Shown piece by piece: positions 52,955 through 61,988 of a DNA stretch of 64,000 bases. Position 1 is the first letter of the stretch. Each line of letters starts with the position of its first letter. Where the stretch lies: contig NZ_JAAEHL010000001.1 in assembly GCF_010614725.1 (NCBI RefSeq), positions 310,001 to 374,000 of the forward strand, in the 5' to 3' direction. Made by a program: the position numbers and the translations under genes. Source of the DNA: Flavobacterium ajazii. GTDB lineage: Bacteria > Bacteroidota > Bacteroidia > Flavobacteriales > Flavobacteriaceae. Below the pieces are notes generated by a model. It was not told where the DNA came from and did not search any database. It was given only the letters and a program-made list of their open reading frames with translations.

Positions 52955-53652
52955 TTTCTGTTGTTTTATTTTTAAAAATTATAGTGTAAAAATAAATCAT
53001 TTTTACATTTTTACCTATTCCTGTCCTATACTTAGTTTGTTCTAATTAAAATGTTTGTAAGAAATAATTATCCTCATAAAATAAAAAATAACACTTTTTA
53101 ACATTTGATTTTTAAAAAAAAGAACTAATTTTACAACCTAGAAATCAATGAGATACATTTTTTTTATTGATTTAAAGATTGATTTTCTTTCACTGATTTA
53201 TTAACCTAAAAAATGACATTTTTTGAGAAAATTTAAAAATTTTGTCGCTCATTTTTTGATGGTTTTGAATTATAAAACACAAAATAATGAGCAAATGATT
53301 TATTCATATGTTTCAACTACAGGAAAAAGAAGAGTAACACCGAAGGTTAAACACTAGAATTGTTTTATCAGTTTATCAAAAGGATTTATGATTAAGGATG
53401 TTAAAATTGAAAACTTTCTATAAGAGATACACCAAACCAAAGGGTAAGCCGTGAAATTAATTTGTTGTTATTAAGACAAATGGATTGAATTGTTTAAAAG
53501 ACATACACCAAAAAAAGTAATTCAAAAAATTCGTAAAAGTTTTACTTTAAAAAATATTTTAAAAATTATTTTATTTCTGTTTTTTTTTAATTACAATTTT
53601 TTAAAACTAGAATAAAAAGAGAAAGGCTATTCATAATGAATGGCCTTTCTTG
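52955..53652. other. Intergenic, about 700 bases, AT-rich, with a terminator at its right end
   Basis: No convincing coding frame on either strand. Around 53620-53650 a 15-bp stem (53620-53634 with 53636-53650, one G-U pair) precedes a U-rich tract on the minus strand and terminates the gene at 53653. The rest shows only AT-rich stretches. Confidence 0.5.
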
Positions 53653-54561
53653 TTATTTAGATGTTGTTTTTTTAGAAGGAGGACTTGTAATTTTTAACAA
53701 ATAAATACCTTCCTGAAGTTCATTTAGTTTTATTTCCTTTGTTTCATTACCCATTACCTTCTTTCCTTGAGAAAATATCTCTATTTTTTTCACATCCAGT
53801 GAATTTGGCTTTACAATAGCCACCGTATTTGTATTGTTTTGTACGGCATCTTTGTTTGTAACTGTTTCAGTCTTTACATTTGCTGCTGCAACAAAAGGAA
53901 GAATTTGTTTTTCAGCATTATATAAAGTACGAATTTCCTTTTCAGATAAAGCTATATTATAAATTTTCAAATCATCAAAATCAGCATTAATACCAATCTT
54001 GGTGTGAATTTCACCTAATCTGAAAATATTTCCTTCTGTATTGAGTGATGAAACTTTCTCAGATTTAAGTAATTCTCCGTTTCTGTATATCTTTGAAACA
54101 TTCCCATCAAATGTAATACTGTATTGATACCATATCTCCTTTTCTAAAGGAACATTTACTATAATATCATTTGAAGTCCCCCAGGCGGCCAGACTTAAAT
54201 CAGAATTAGGTGTTGTCGTACCTTGTTGCAAGAGCCCAAAATACTGGGTACTTGAAGCCTCGCCATATCCCCAGATATAATTTGCCAAAGAAATATCATT
54301 CATTTTAATCCAAGCAACTATAGTTCTTGCATTATCTTTTTGAGGAAGATTATCAATTACAGCTTCTAATGCTTTGTTTGTCAGTCGTTGTGCGCTTTTT
54401 TCTTTTCCTGTCCGATCAGCCACATAATTTTCGGTTCCCATAAACGAGATGGTGTTATCAGTATTATGTAAGTTACCGTTAAAATTAAATTCATGAATGG
54501 GAGTCTGAGCGCACACTTCTAAAGAAATGGCAACAGTTAGGGTTAGTAGTAGTTTTTTCAT
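53653..54561 (-). CDS. Secreted LamG-domain protein with T9SS-like C-terminal domain
   Basis: 302 residues. Signal peptide (KKLLLTLTVAISLEVCAQ), then a concanavalin-like LamG fold of about 200 residues (HEFNFNGNLHNTDNTISFMG ... RTIVAWIKMNDISLANYIWG ... WYQYSITFDGNVSKIYRNGE ... FDDLKIYNIALSEKEIRTLY). After a linker, VKKIEIFSQGKKVMGNETKE IKLNELQEGIYLLKITS has the shape of a type A T9SS sorting domain, with an extra basic tail. Probably a surface or secreted carbohydrate-binding protein. It begins just left of the long palindrome region. Confidence 0.75.
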   Translation of the reverse strand: MKKLLLTLTVAISLEVCAQTPIHEFNFNGNLHNTDNTISFMGTENYVADRTGKEKSAQRLTNKALEAVIDNLPQKDNARTIVAWIKMNDISLANYIWGYGEASSTQYFGLLQQGTTTPNSDLSLAAWGTSNDIIVNVPLEKEIWYQYSITFDGNVSKIYRNGELLKSEKVSSLNTEGNIFRLGEIHTKIGINADFDDLKIYNIALSEKEIRTLYNAEKQILPFVAAANVKTETVTNKDAVQNNTNTVAIVKPNSLDVKKIEIFSQGKKVMGNETKEIKLNELQEGIYLLKITSPPSKKTTSK

Positions 54562-54833
54562 GACACTTTTTGGGGCATTTTATCATTTTAATATTACTAA
54601 AATATATTCAAACCGATTTTTAAAGAAATTTATTCGATGAAATACTTAAATAACCGACAAAATGAACGTTTAAAAATATTTTATTCAGTATATATTTTCA
54701 AAATTAATCGAAATATTTATTAAATATCTGTTTATTTACTAATTATTAAGTTATTTTTTTATAAATAAATACAACAAATCAAACAAATTAACTTTCGTTT
54801 AAGCTTGGAAAAAATATAATTAAAAATTTAAAC

Positions 54834-54867
54834 AAAAGCTTTCCGAAGCTTACTTCAGAAAGCTTTT
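54834..54867 (+). terminator. Hairpin without an adjacent gene
   Basis: A 10-bp perfect stem (54834-54843 with 54858-54867) followed by AAAA. No gene ends here, so it could belong to an unannotated small RNA or a former gene in the 650-base gap. Confidence 0.4.
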
Positions 54868-54919
54868 AAAAATTAATCAAAACAATATAAAAACTACGCC
54901 ATGCACAGCTTACTATTTT

Positions 54920-54981
54920 ATTTTGCTGTAATTTTTCATCTTAACCTGAGTTCAGGTTAAGATGAAAAATTACAGCAAAAT
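54920..54981. repeat. 62-bp near-perfect palindrome
   Basis: Two perfect 30-base arms (54920-54949 and 54952-54981) separated by only two bases (gt). It can form a cruciform or, in RNA, one continuous 30-bp hairpin. It lies in the gene-free stretch 54562-55209, which otherwise holds a smaller hairpin and the tRNA-Tyr promoter. Confidence 0.95.
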
Positions 54982-55139
54982 TGAATTAATTCATTATTCT
55001 ACATTCGGTCAATTTTATAAAAACAATGAAAATTTACCTCCATCATCTAAAAAAGAAAAAATATTTAATAAAAGACTCATCTTTATTTTATTCACTACCA
55101 ATTAATTAAAAAATAACTCAAAATTAAGTGCTTTTTTTG

Positions 55140-55170
55140 TTTGGAAATGTAGAAAGAGTTCCTATCTTTG
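55140..55170 (+). promoter_or_regulatory. Promoter of tRNA-Tyr
   Basis: TTTG (55140-55143), 19 bases, TATCTTTG (55163-55170): the same exact consensus as in front of tRNA-Arg, 40 bases before the tRNA. Confidence 0.85.
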
Positions 55171-55209
55171 CAACCGCTTAGAACAACAAAGCACAACGCT
55201 TAGAGATTC

Positions 55210-55290
55210 GGGGAGATACTCAAGCGGCCAACGAGGGCAGACTGTAAATCTGCTGTGAAAACTTCGCAGGTTCGAATCCTGCTCTCCCCA
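55210..55290 (+). tRNA. tRNA-Tyr (anticodon GTA)
   Basis: 81 bases with acceptor GGGGAGA/TCTCCCC and discriminator A, anticodon loop CTGTAAA (GTA), T-loop TTCGAAT and a long variable arm, as expected for bacterial type II tRNA-Tyr. CCA is not encoded. Confidence 0.95.
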
Positions 55291-55355
55291 CGAAAAGGGT
55301 AAAAGAAGCCAAAACGAAAGTTTTTCAATCTTTTCAAAAACCCGAAAAATGTGAT

Positions 55356-55391
55356 AAAGCCTGCAAATTTAATGATTTGCAGGCTTTTTTA
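55356..55391 (+). terminator. Intrinsic terminator of tRNA-Tyr
   Basis: Perfect 13-bp stem (55356-55368 with 55375-55387), loop of 6, T-run after it. About 65 bases after the tRNA. Confidence 0.85.
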
Positions 55392-55558
55392 TTTTAGAGT
55401 GCTTTTCAGATTTTTTAAAACCGCTCAAAAATTTATCATATATTTTTTTAATTAAGAATAGTCATATTTGCAAAGTGGTCATTTTAAATTTTCTTTCGAT
55501 ATTGTTTCTAATAAATTCAGGAACAATTTCAAATATTAAAAGAATCTTTTCCATAATT

Positions 55559-55906
55559 TTACCAAGTATTTTGTAAAACGATTTCTCCAACTGATTCATT
55601 TTTGTTTCCAACTGTTTTTATAATGTTGTATCTCGTGTAATTTTGAACTGTAAGCTCAATAAGATAAGTTTCTGATTTAAGATTTTTTATTAAAAATTCT
55701 CCATTATTATCCATGACTTTAAAATCCTGAATTATTTTTTTTTGATTTGTAATGATATTAAATTCAAAAACCTTAATCGAAAATGATTCAATAGGACTAA
55801 ATCCATGATCCACAACCCTTCCCCAGATGGTATAAGTTTCATTCGATGATTGAGCTGCAAAAAGTGGAATAGAAAGCAGCATAATTAATAGTACTCTTTT
55901 TATCAT
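55559..55906 (-). CDS. Small exported protein with carboxypeptidase-regulatory-like fold, 115 aa
   Basis: Signal peptide (MIKRVLLIMLLSIPLFAA), then YTIWGRVVDHGFSPIESFSI KVFEF ... FKVMDNNGEFLIKNLKSETY LIELTVQNYTRYN, the I-x-G-x-V ... D-x-x-G-x-F/Y ... Y-x-L-x-V pattern of CarboxypepD_reg-like beta-sandwiches seen at the front of SusC receptors. Here it is a stand-alone domain. It could be a remnant of a receptor gene or a periplasmic adaptor; nothing further is seen. Confidence 0.55.
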   Translation of the reverse strand: MIKRVLLIMLLSIPLFAAQSSNETYTIWGRVVDHGFSPIESFSIKVFEFNIITNQKKIIQDFKVMDNNGEFLIKNLKSETYLIELTVQNYTRYNIIKTVGNKNESVGEIVLQNTW

Positions 55907-56092
55907 GAGATCATAAGTTCATTTATTATTAATTCAATGTTTAATATTTTCTTTATTAAAAAACAGAGTTATTTCATAATAGCGTAATTATGAAAATCTA
56001 TCTTAATTATGATATAGAAAAGACTTAGATAGTTAATTAATAATCTGATTTATAGAACAATAATTTTTATCAATAACGATTTAGTAATGGCT

Positions 56093-56758
56093 TTATTTTC
56101 GATAATTTATCCTAATGATTTTAAAGTCTCCTCCACTTCTGTCTGCTGTAAACAATCCAACTTTTCCCGATGTTCGATTGTTGAGTTTTTGGATAATCAG
56201 CGAAGGCTGGACTGCATCGTTAATATAGACTTCAACATTGGTGTTGTCAATTACTAATTTCATTGTAAACCATTCATCAGGACGAGGCGGATTGATAATT
56301 TCTTTCTCAAAAATCGCATTCCTTTCATTTCTCAATTTTTCCCAAGTAAAACTTGGATGCGAAATGTATTGCACAGCATGAATTCTCCTAACGGAGTCTT
56401 TGGCAAAAAAATTAAAAGGACGACAATAGACGGCATCATAATTCATATCATCGAGACCGTGAAAGGCAATCCCAATAAAACTTCGCTGTAAAACGTCTTT
56501 CCCTCTCATTTCAATTTCAATTGTACCTTTTTTAAAGCTCCTAAAAGGTAACCATATAATACCCTCATTCGTACTTTCCAATATTTTCACATAATCTCCA
56601 CTATAACTCGAAACAATTTTAATTTCTCTATTTACGGATTTCAGTTTTCCTTTTTTATACAGACTGGCGAGTTGAATGACTTGTTGATGCTGGCCTAATA
56701 GAAACAAAGGGAGCAGGATCAAAATAAAAAGATATGTGAATTTTATTCTTTTTTTCAT
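56093..56758 (-). CDS. Secreted concanavalin-like protein, 221 aa
   Basis: Signal peptide (FTYLFILILLPLFLLG), then a jelly-roll domain: YKKGKLKSVNREIKIVSSYS, FRSFKKGTIEIEMRGKDVLQ RSFIGIAFHG, YDAVYCRPFNFF, EWFTMKLVIDNTNVEVYIND AVQPSLIIQKLNNRTSGKVG LF. This is the order of DUF1080/LamG-like lectin or 3-keto-disaccharide hydrolase-type domains. Located before the AraC gene and the uronate polysaccharide locus, it may bind or cleave sugars, but I cannot identify catalytic residues. Confidence 0.6.
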   Translation of the reverse strand: MKKRIKFTYLFILILLPLFLLGQHQQVIQLASLYKKGKLKSVNREIKIVSSYSGDYVKILESTNEGIIWLPFRSFKKGTIEIEMRGKDVLQRSFIGIAFHGLDDMNYDAVYCRPFNFFAKDSVRRIHAVQYISHPSFTWEKLRNERNAIFEKEIINPPRPDEWFTMKLVIDNTNVEVYINDAVQPSLIIQKLNNRTSGKVGLFTADRSGGDFKIIRINYRK

Positions 56759-57077
56759 GTTTTTTAAATCTATTAACAGTAAGTTTTTTTTAAATCAACT
56801 GGTTAGGTTTTTATAAAAAGCAGATTATGAATAGTTTTTTGATTTGCCAGATCAGTTCTAGACAGTCCAAATAGATACTGCATCAGTCTTTTGATTCTTA
56901 TTATTTTTCGTTTGATCTATTTTTTCTTTTAAAATCATATCCTTTTTATCCAAAAACTTTATGCCGATACATCAGCGAATAATGTTTTTAAATGGTTTAG
57001 ATAAAGTATGTTTTGCTGTATTTTTAAAACATTCTCAGGAACAAAATTATCATTTATGTAGGCAGAATAATTCCCCT

Positions 57078-57953
57078 TTAGATAACAGAACTACCATTTT
57101 GATAAGCCTTTCTGAATTCTTTTGGAGAAATTCCTGTTTGAGCCTTGAAGAAACGCGTCAAATGATTTGCCTGTGAGAATTGTAACAGGTATGAAATTTC
57201 ATTTATATTATGATTTGTATAAGATAACAGAGATTTTATTTCAAAGAGAATGAATTCATTTATCATTTCAGAAGCAGTAACCTTGAATTGTTTTTTGATG
57301 CATTTATTTAGTGTTATTCTACTGATACCCAACTTTTGGGCGTAATGGTCGATGTTTCTTATTTTGCAGACTTCATTTTGTAGAAGCTCTTTAAACATAA
57401 ATGCAATACTGTTATTTTCTGTTTCTGAAGACAACAGGTAATGTTGCGCATAGGCTCGATTGAGTTTGATTAGCACAAAGTATAACAATGCTCTTATGAT
57501 ATGTTCACTGTCAGATCGAAATGTTTTTATCTCACTAAGAAGCTCCTGAATTGTATTTACCAATTGCAAAAAGAACTCATTATTAACCTTTAAGTATAGA
57601 GGTTTGGTTTTGTTGTAGAAAAACTGCAATTTGAAAGAAAATAGTTTATCTGAGAAGAAACTAGACAAAAAGCTGTTCTGAAAAAATAGGAAATAACTGT
57701 CAACTTTAGTTTTGTCCAAAAACCATCTTCTTTTTTGAAATGGGGAAATAAAAATGATTGTATTATCTGAAATTTCAATTCTTTGCTGATCAAGTTCTAA
57801 ATAGCCGTTTCCTTTAGAGAAAAATATAAGTTCATAAAAATCTGTATGATGAATTTCACTTTCAAAAAAATAATAGGGAATGTCATTATAGCTACCTATA
57901 TCGATTAGGAGCTCAACATTATATTTATTTTTTAAGAATTTAAATGTTTTCAT
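57078..57953 (-). CDS. AraC-family transcriptional regulator
   Basis: 291 residues. N-terminal cupin-like sensor (YFFESEIHHTDFYELIFFSK GNGYLELDQQRIEISDNTII FISPFQKRRWFL) and C-terminal double helix-turn-helix (YAQKLGISRITLNKCIKKQF KVTASEMINEFIL ... SYLLQFSQANHLTRFFKAQT GISPKEFRKAYQ). Activator candidate for the polysaccharide locus whose genes begin at 60811. Sensor ligand unknown. Asn/Phe-rich, AT-rich codon use like the chromosome around it. Confidence 0.85.
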   Translation of the reverse strand: MKTFKFLKNKYNVELLIDIGSYNDIPYYFFESEIHHTDFYELIFFSKGNGYLELDQQRIEISDNTIIFISPFQKRRWFLDKTKVDSYFLFFQNSFLSSFFSDKLFSFKLQFFYNKTKPLYLKVNNEFFLQLVNTIQELLSEIKTFRSDSEHIIRALLYFVLIKLNRAYAQHYLLSSETENNSIAFMFKELLQNEVCKIRNIDHYAQKLGISRITLNKCIKKQFKVTASEMINEFILFEIKSLLSYTNHNINEISYLLQFSQANHLTRFFKAQTGISPKEFRKAYQNGSSVI

Positions 57954-58528
57954 GTTTACTTATTTCTCCATTAATTAGGCAATGTTGTATAAAAATTCAG
58001 TGAAAGCTGATCATTTCATCTTACTGAAGAACTCTCAATGCAAATCTAATACAAGACGATAAAAATAGTTATTTAAACCCAGATTGTGCAGCGGTAATTG
58101 AGCTTAAGGAATTAATTAATAGTTGTCATGATAGCAATGATCTAAAGTTGGAATTGGTCCCTTTTATGCAACTAAAGGTTTAGGTAGTATTTCCCGGAAG
58201 TCTTAAAAAAAGAAGGATGAAACGCTTAAAGTTTCTAAGAGACTCCTACAATATTTATATAACAAAAAGGGAGGTTAAAATTTAAAAGCTAATAAATTTT
58301 AACCCGTTGGGTGAAATTAAAAATAAGTATCAGGCTGAGTCCATTCGGCTTCGTTCAGGATAAACTTAGTCGAAGCTCTTTAGTATTCAAAAGCCTTCGA
58401 CTCCGCTCAGGATGACATCAATTCCCTGAGTTATAAATTATGTTTCACTACCGATTTTATATTTTTATAATCAAATCAATTTTTTTAATCAATTTCATCC
58501 AACGGGTTAAATTTTATTTATTTTTTAC
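57954..58528. other. Intergenic, about 575 bases, holding a repeat element
   Basis: Left part (57954-58290) contains no gene; a weakly coding fragment lies near 58080-58200. Right part is the inverted repeat element at 58291-58520. Confidence 0.5.
58291..58520. mobile_element. MITE-like inverted-repeat element with internal multi-copy repeat
   Basis: About 230 bases bounded by 30-base inverted repeats (58291-58320 and 58491-58520) that match at 27 positions, around a core aacccgttgg-tgaaatt. Inside, cttcgactccgctcaggatg (around 58395-58415) and a partly inverted version at 58334-58376 belong to a motif common between genes in flavobacterial genomes. No transposase. The right repeat ends 8 bases from the lyase stop codon, so it may also terminate transcription. 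Confidence 0.6.
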
Positions 58529-60811
58529 TTATTCTTTAACACGGTTGTCCAATTTAAAACTCAAATATTCATTATCTAAGTCAAAAGTTGATTTTTCTCC
58601 ATTCACTAATAAAGTATCAAGCTGTTTTGGCGCATAAAATGATGCATTAATCAAGGGTTGCCCATCAATTGTGACTGACATTGTATTTTTTTCTAATTTT
58701 TGAATCACATTTAATTTTGATAAGGAACCAAAATAGGCTTTGTTGTTACGGCGAAGTGCACTGCCATATATTATACAAATTTCTGCTGCATCTTCTGGTT
58801 TACTGTTTTCATCATAAGTTACTGCGAACATATAAGCATCAGTTTCCCAGCCGTCAGCCCATATCCAGGAATTGGAATGCATCAAAGTACCATCGGCTAA
58901 TTGATTGATAATGATATCCGTAATCTCACCATTATTATGCACACGTATTCCTATCCAGTCTTTGCCTTCAATTTTCTCTATTTTAGGCATTTTATCAGTT
59001 TCTTTTTCTTTTAGAACAATCGCAGTTAATCCCTTAATCTTTCTAGCAGCTACTGGGGATTTAACAGAATAATAGGTCGTTTCTCCTTTTAAATCTTCAG
59101 AAGGAGCTTTACGTTCTTCAAAACGTGAAAAGGTTGGATAATCATGTACAAAATTGGATGGAGTAATATATTCAGGATATATAGGACGAATAGTTAGTGC
59201 TGCTTCGTTGTGTTTTACATTAATATCTACTCCATTCTTTTTTACTTCACCTTCTAAATGCCATAGCCATTCGAAATTTCCTTCTTTGTAGGTTTTTAAA
59301 TCATCAACAATATAAATGATATTATCGATCCATAAAAAATGTCTAAAATTGCGAATGAAATTATTAGAGGTAGGACCAGTTGCATTGGCTAAAACATATT
59401 TTATGGTACCGGCATCTAACAAATTAGTAAGTTTACCATCCAGCATAGATCCTTCGTATTGCTGATTAACAGGCTGACCTTCTCCATTGAACAAGACTAC
59501 ATTATGTGCCTGACTTTGAAAAAAATAGTCGCGGTAAGCAGGATTTGGATACCAACAGTGACCACCATCTGCAATAAGATTTTCACCTTTATGGTACACT
59601 AAAAATGAATTAGCATCAGCATGCGAGTGATTCCAGGTATGACCGCTTTTTACAGCTAACATTGTCGCATCAGGTTTCCATGCATTTCGCAAAGTAGCCC
59701 AGCCAAAATCTGCAAATAACTGTGAGTTTTTTAAGTTTGGTTCTTTGGGAGCCTTATTAGTATCCGGATAATACAAAAATCCTAAAGGTGTATTTCTATA
59801 AAGTCCTTCTCTGTTGTTACCTGTTTCTGTTTGCTTTAAGTACCATAACATATTATCCTCTTTTTGACCTAAAGCATAGAGAAGTAGCATCACATTTTCT
59901 GCTGTTATTTCTGCCCTGCTATCACCAAAATTGAGGCTTTGTATTTTATTATCTCCCTGATAGGCGCAATACATAAAAAAATCGGGAGTATTTTTTAATT
60001 CCGGTATTTCTAATGGTTTCGTATTGGGATATGCATTTTTCCAAGCCAGCATATATAATAAAGCTTCTGATATACCAAAATTGGCGTAATTAATACTTTC
60101 GTACATTCCTCCGTTTTTATCGAAACTTTTGGGTTTGTTTTGAAGTTCATCACCAGCAAAAGCAAACCATTCTGGTAACTGTTCATAAAACTTTGCTGCT
60201 GCAGTAGCTGCCTGAGGTACTTCGTTTGCAATACTCAATGCTAACAATGCAGACATACTGGCACAAGATGTCCACCAATTGTGTCCCATAGAATTGAGCG
60301 AATGAATTCGGGTTGGTTCTAAAAACCAATCACCTAAACCAGGTACGACTCCATAATTGAATAAGCCCTCTGTAATTTCTTTTCTTTCTGTTTCTGAAAG
60401 CATATTGTAAATTCCATCATAGGCAATAGCACTAATACGGCATTTATGAGAAAATCCTAAATCTGCACGCCAAGCGGGTTTGCGCAACATCATTTCATCG
60501 GTACTACTCCATTGCTTACCTCTTACTGAATTCAATAATATTTCTTTTGCTTTTTCGGCATATTTTTTATCATTAGACATTAAATAAGCTAAAGCCAAAT
60601 AATCTGTCTTTAGTAAATCATTTTTAGAAAGCGCATCATCTGCTTGTTTTTTAATGATTTTCCATGCTTCCTTTAATTTTGGATCACTACCCACCATTTT
60701 TTTTGCGTAGTCAACTCTCTCTGAAGTTAAAAGTAAAGCTGGATGTTGTATTTCTTGTGACCATAACAGATTAGAAACTATTATAAAAGTCGTTATAAAT
60801 ATTTTTTTCAT
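58529..60811 (-). CDS. Heparinase II/III-family polysaccharide lyase
   Basis: 760 residues with signal peptide (KKIFITTFIIVSNLLWSQ). The (alpha/alpha) toroid part has MGHNWWTSCASMSALLALSI and NGGMYESINYANFGISEALL YML, then the beta-sheet part starting with SGHTWNHSHADANSFLVYHK GENLIADGGHCWYP, the heparinase II/III signature with H and Y candidates for catalysis. It cleaves uronic-acid-containing polysaccharides by beta-elimination; alginate, glycosaminoglycan or similar substrates are possible. The neighbouring GH88, SDR and sugar porter genes fit the degradation of the unsaturated uronate product. Length typical of the larger members. Confidence 0.82.
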   Translation of the reverse strand: MKKIFITTFIIVSNLLWSQEIQHPALLLTSERVDYAKKMVGSDPKLKEAWKIIKKQADDALSKNDLLKTDYLALAYLMSNDKKYAEKAKEILLNSVRGKQWSSTDEMMLRKPAWRADLGFSHKCRISAIAYDGIYNMLSETERKEITEGLFNYGVVPGLGDWFLEPTRIHSLNSMGHNWWTSCASMSALLALSIANEVPQAATAAAKFYEQLPEWFAFAGDELQNKPKSFDKNGGMYESINYANFGISEALLYMLAWKNAYPNTKPLEIPELKNTPDFFMYCAYQGDNKIQSLNFGDSRAEITAENVMLLLYALGQKEDNMLWYLKQTETGNNREGLYRNTPLGFLYYPDTNKAPKEPNLKNSQLFADFGWATLRNAWKPDATMLAVKSGHTWNHSHADANSFLVYHKGENLIADGGHCWYPNPAYRDYFFQSQAHNVVLFNGEGQPVNQQYEGSMLDGKLTNLLDAGTIKYVLANATGPTSNNFIRNFRHFLWIDNIIYIVDDLKTYKEGNFEWLWHLEGEVKKNGVDINVKHNEAALTIRPIYPEYITPSNFVHDYPTFSRFEERKAPSEDLKGETTYYSVKSPVAARKIKGLTAIVLKEKETDKMPKIEKIEGKDWIGIRVHNNGEITDIIINQLADGTLMHSNSWIWADGWETDAYMFAVTYDENSKPEDAAEICIIYGSALRRNNKAYFGSLSKLNVIQKLEKNTMSVTIDGQPLINASFYAPKQLDTLLVNGEKSTFDLDNEYLSFKLDNRVKE

Positions 60812-61205
60812 ATTCCAATTTTTAAAAAATTGTTTGCCCCATCTATAATATCAGCAATATTTGCAAAAATAGGCTGCTATACAAGATAACAGCCTAATCT
60901 ACTAACTCATTTAATGATTAACTATAACTTTATCTGGGGCATAAATAAACCACTAATAAACCACTATGGACTTAAAATCCATAAGTTTGATTGGCAGACT
61001 TAAAGTTTGCGAGGTCGTAAAGCTTAATTTCAATTGCAAATTGCATAAATTTCCACAAATTAATTTGTGTCAATTGCGCCCCGAATGATAGTGAATAGGC
61101 GAAGCAAATTTACGGTTAAAAACTTTTTAGAAGCTGAAAGCTAAATGCACTAAAGCGCATACTTTCAACTATTTTTGAGAACAATAAATTATAGAGTATT
61201 AAAAT
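60812..61205. other. Intergenic, about 390 bases, with small hairpins
   Basis: Contains a duplicated ataaaccact (from 60947 on), a hairpin tatgga/tccata (around 60965-60985) and cacaaat/atttgtg (around 61055-61070). No gene. Some are probably regulatory or terminator elements between the lyase and SDR genes. Confidence 0.4.
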
Positions 61206-61988
61206 CTATTCGTTTGAAGGTTTACCAATTGTAGCTAATATACCGCCATCTACATAAATTACCTGTCCATTAATAAAATTGCTCGCTTCTGAAGCCAGAA
61301 ATACGGCAGTACCGGCAAGATCTTCAGGCTCTCCCCAACGCCCAGCGGGTGTACGGCTGATGATGAAATCATTAAATGGATGTCCATCTACACGAATTGG
61401 AGCCGTTTGTGAAGTGGCAAAATATCCAGGACCAATAGCATTAACCTGTACATTATACTTAGCCCATTCTGTTGCTAAACTGCGGGTTAACATTTTAAGT
61501 CCTCCTTTAGCTGAGGCATAAGCGCTTACATTATCTCGTCCCAACTCACTCATCATAGAGCAAATATTGATGATTTTACCTGAGCGGCGCTCAATCATAT
61601 TTTTAGCCACTAATTTGGACATTATAAAAGGGCCAATAAGATCTACATCAACCACTTTTCGAAAATCGGCGACAGGCATATCTAAAGCTAATACTCTTAG
61701 AATAATTCCGGCATTGTTCACCAAAATATCAATTTTGCCGTGATTTTTCTCAATAAGGGTCACTTGTTTCTCTGCTTCTACTTCGTCGGTTACATCAAAC
61801 ACATAACCTGAAGCTTTAAATCCTAAATCCTTATACTGCTCAATAGCCGCATCCAAGGGTTCTTTTGTGTTATTTGTTATAATTAATTCGGCACCTGCCT
61901 GAGCTAGGCCAACTGCCATAGCCATTCCTAAACCATGTGTAGCTCCTGTAATTAAGGCTGTTTTGCCCTGTAAACTAAATGAATTCAT
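61206..61988 (-). CDS. Short-chain dehydrogenase (KduD/gluconate 5-dehydrogenase-like)
   Basis: 260 residues from ATG 61988 (a TTG lies 6 bases upstream). NAD-binding TGATHGLGMA, NNAG, catalytic S-Y-K group (ICSMMSELGRDNVSAYASAK) and the C-terminal GGILATIGKPSNE. The close fit is to KduD and gluconate 5-dehydrogenase, which interconvert 3-deoxy-hexulosonate-type intermediates. It overlaps the upstream MFS gene by 14 bases, so they form an operon. With the lyase and GH88 it would process the keto-deoxy sugar acid formed from unsaturated uronates. Confidence 0.85.
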   Translation of the reverse strand: MNSFSLQGKTALITGATHGLGMAMAVGLAQAGAELIITNNTKEPLDAAIEQYKDLGFKASGYVFDVTDEVEAEKQVTLIEKNHGKIDILVNNAGIILRVLALDMPVADFRKVVDVDLIGPFIMSKLVAKNMIERRSGKIINICSMMSELGRDNVSAYASAKGGLKMLTRSLATEWAKYNVQVNAIGPGYFATSQTAPIRVDGHPFNDFIISRTPAGRWGEPEDLAGTAVFLASEASNFINGQVIYVDGGILATIGKPSNE

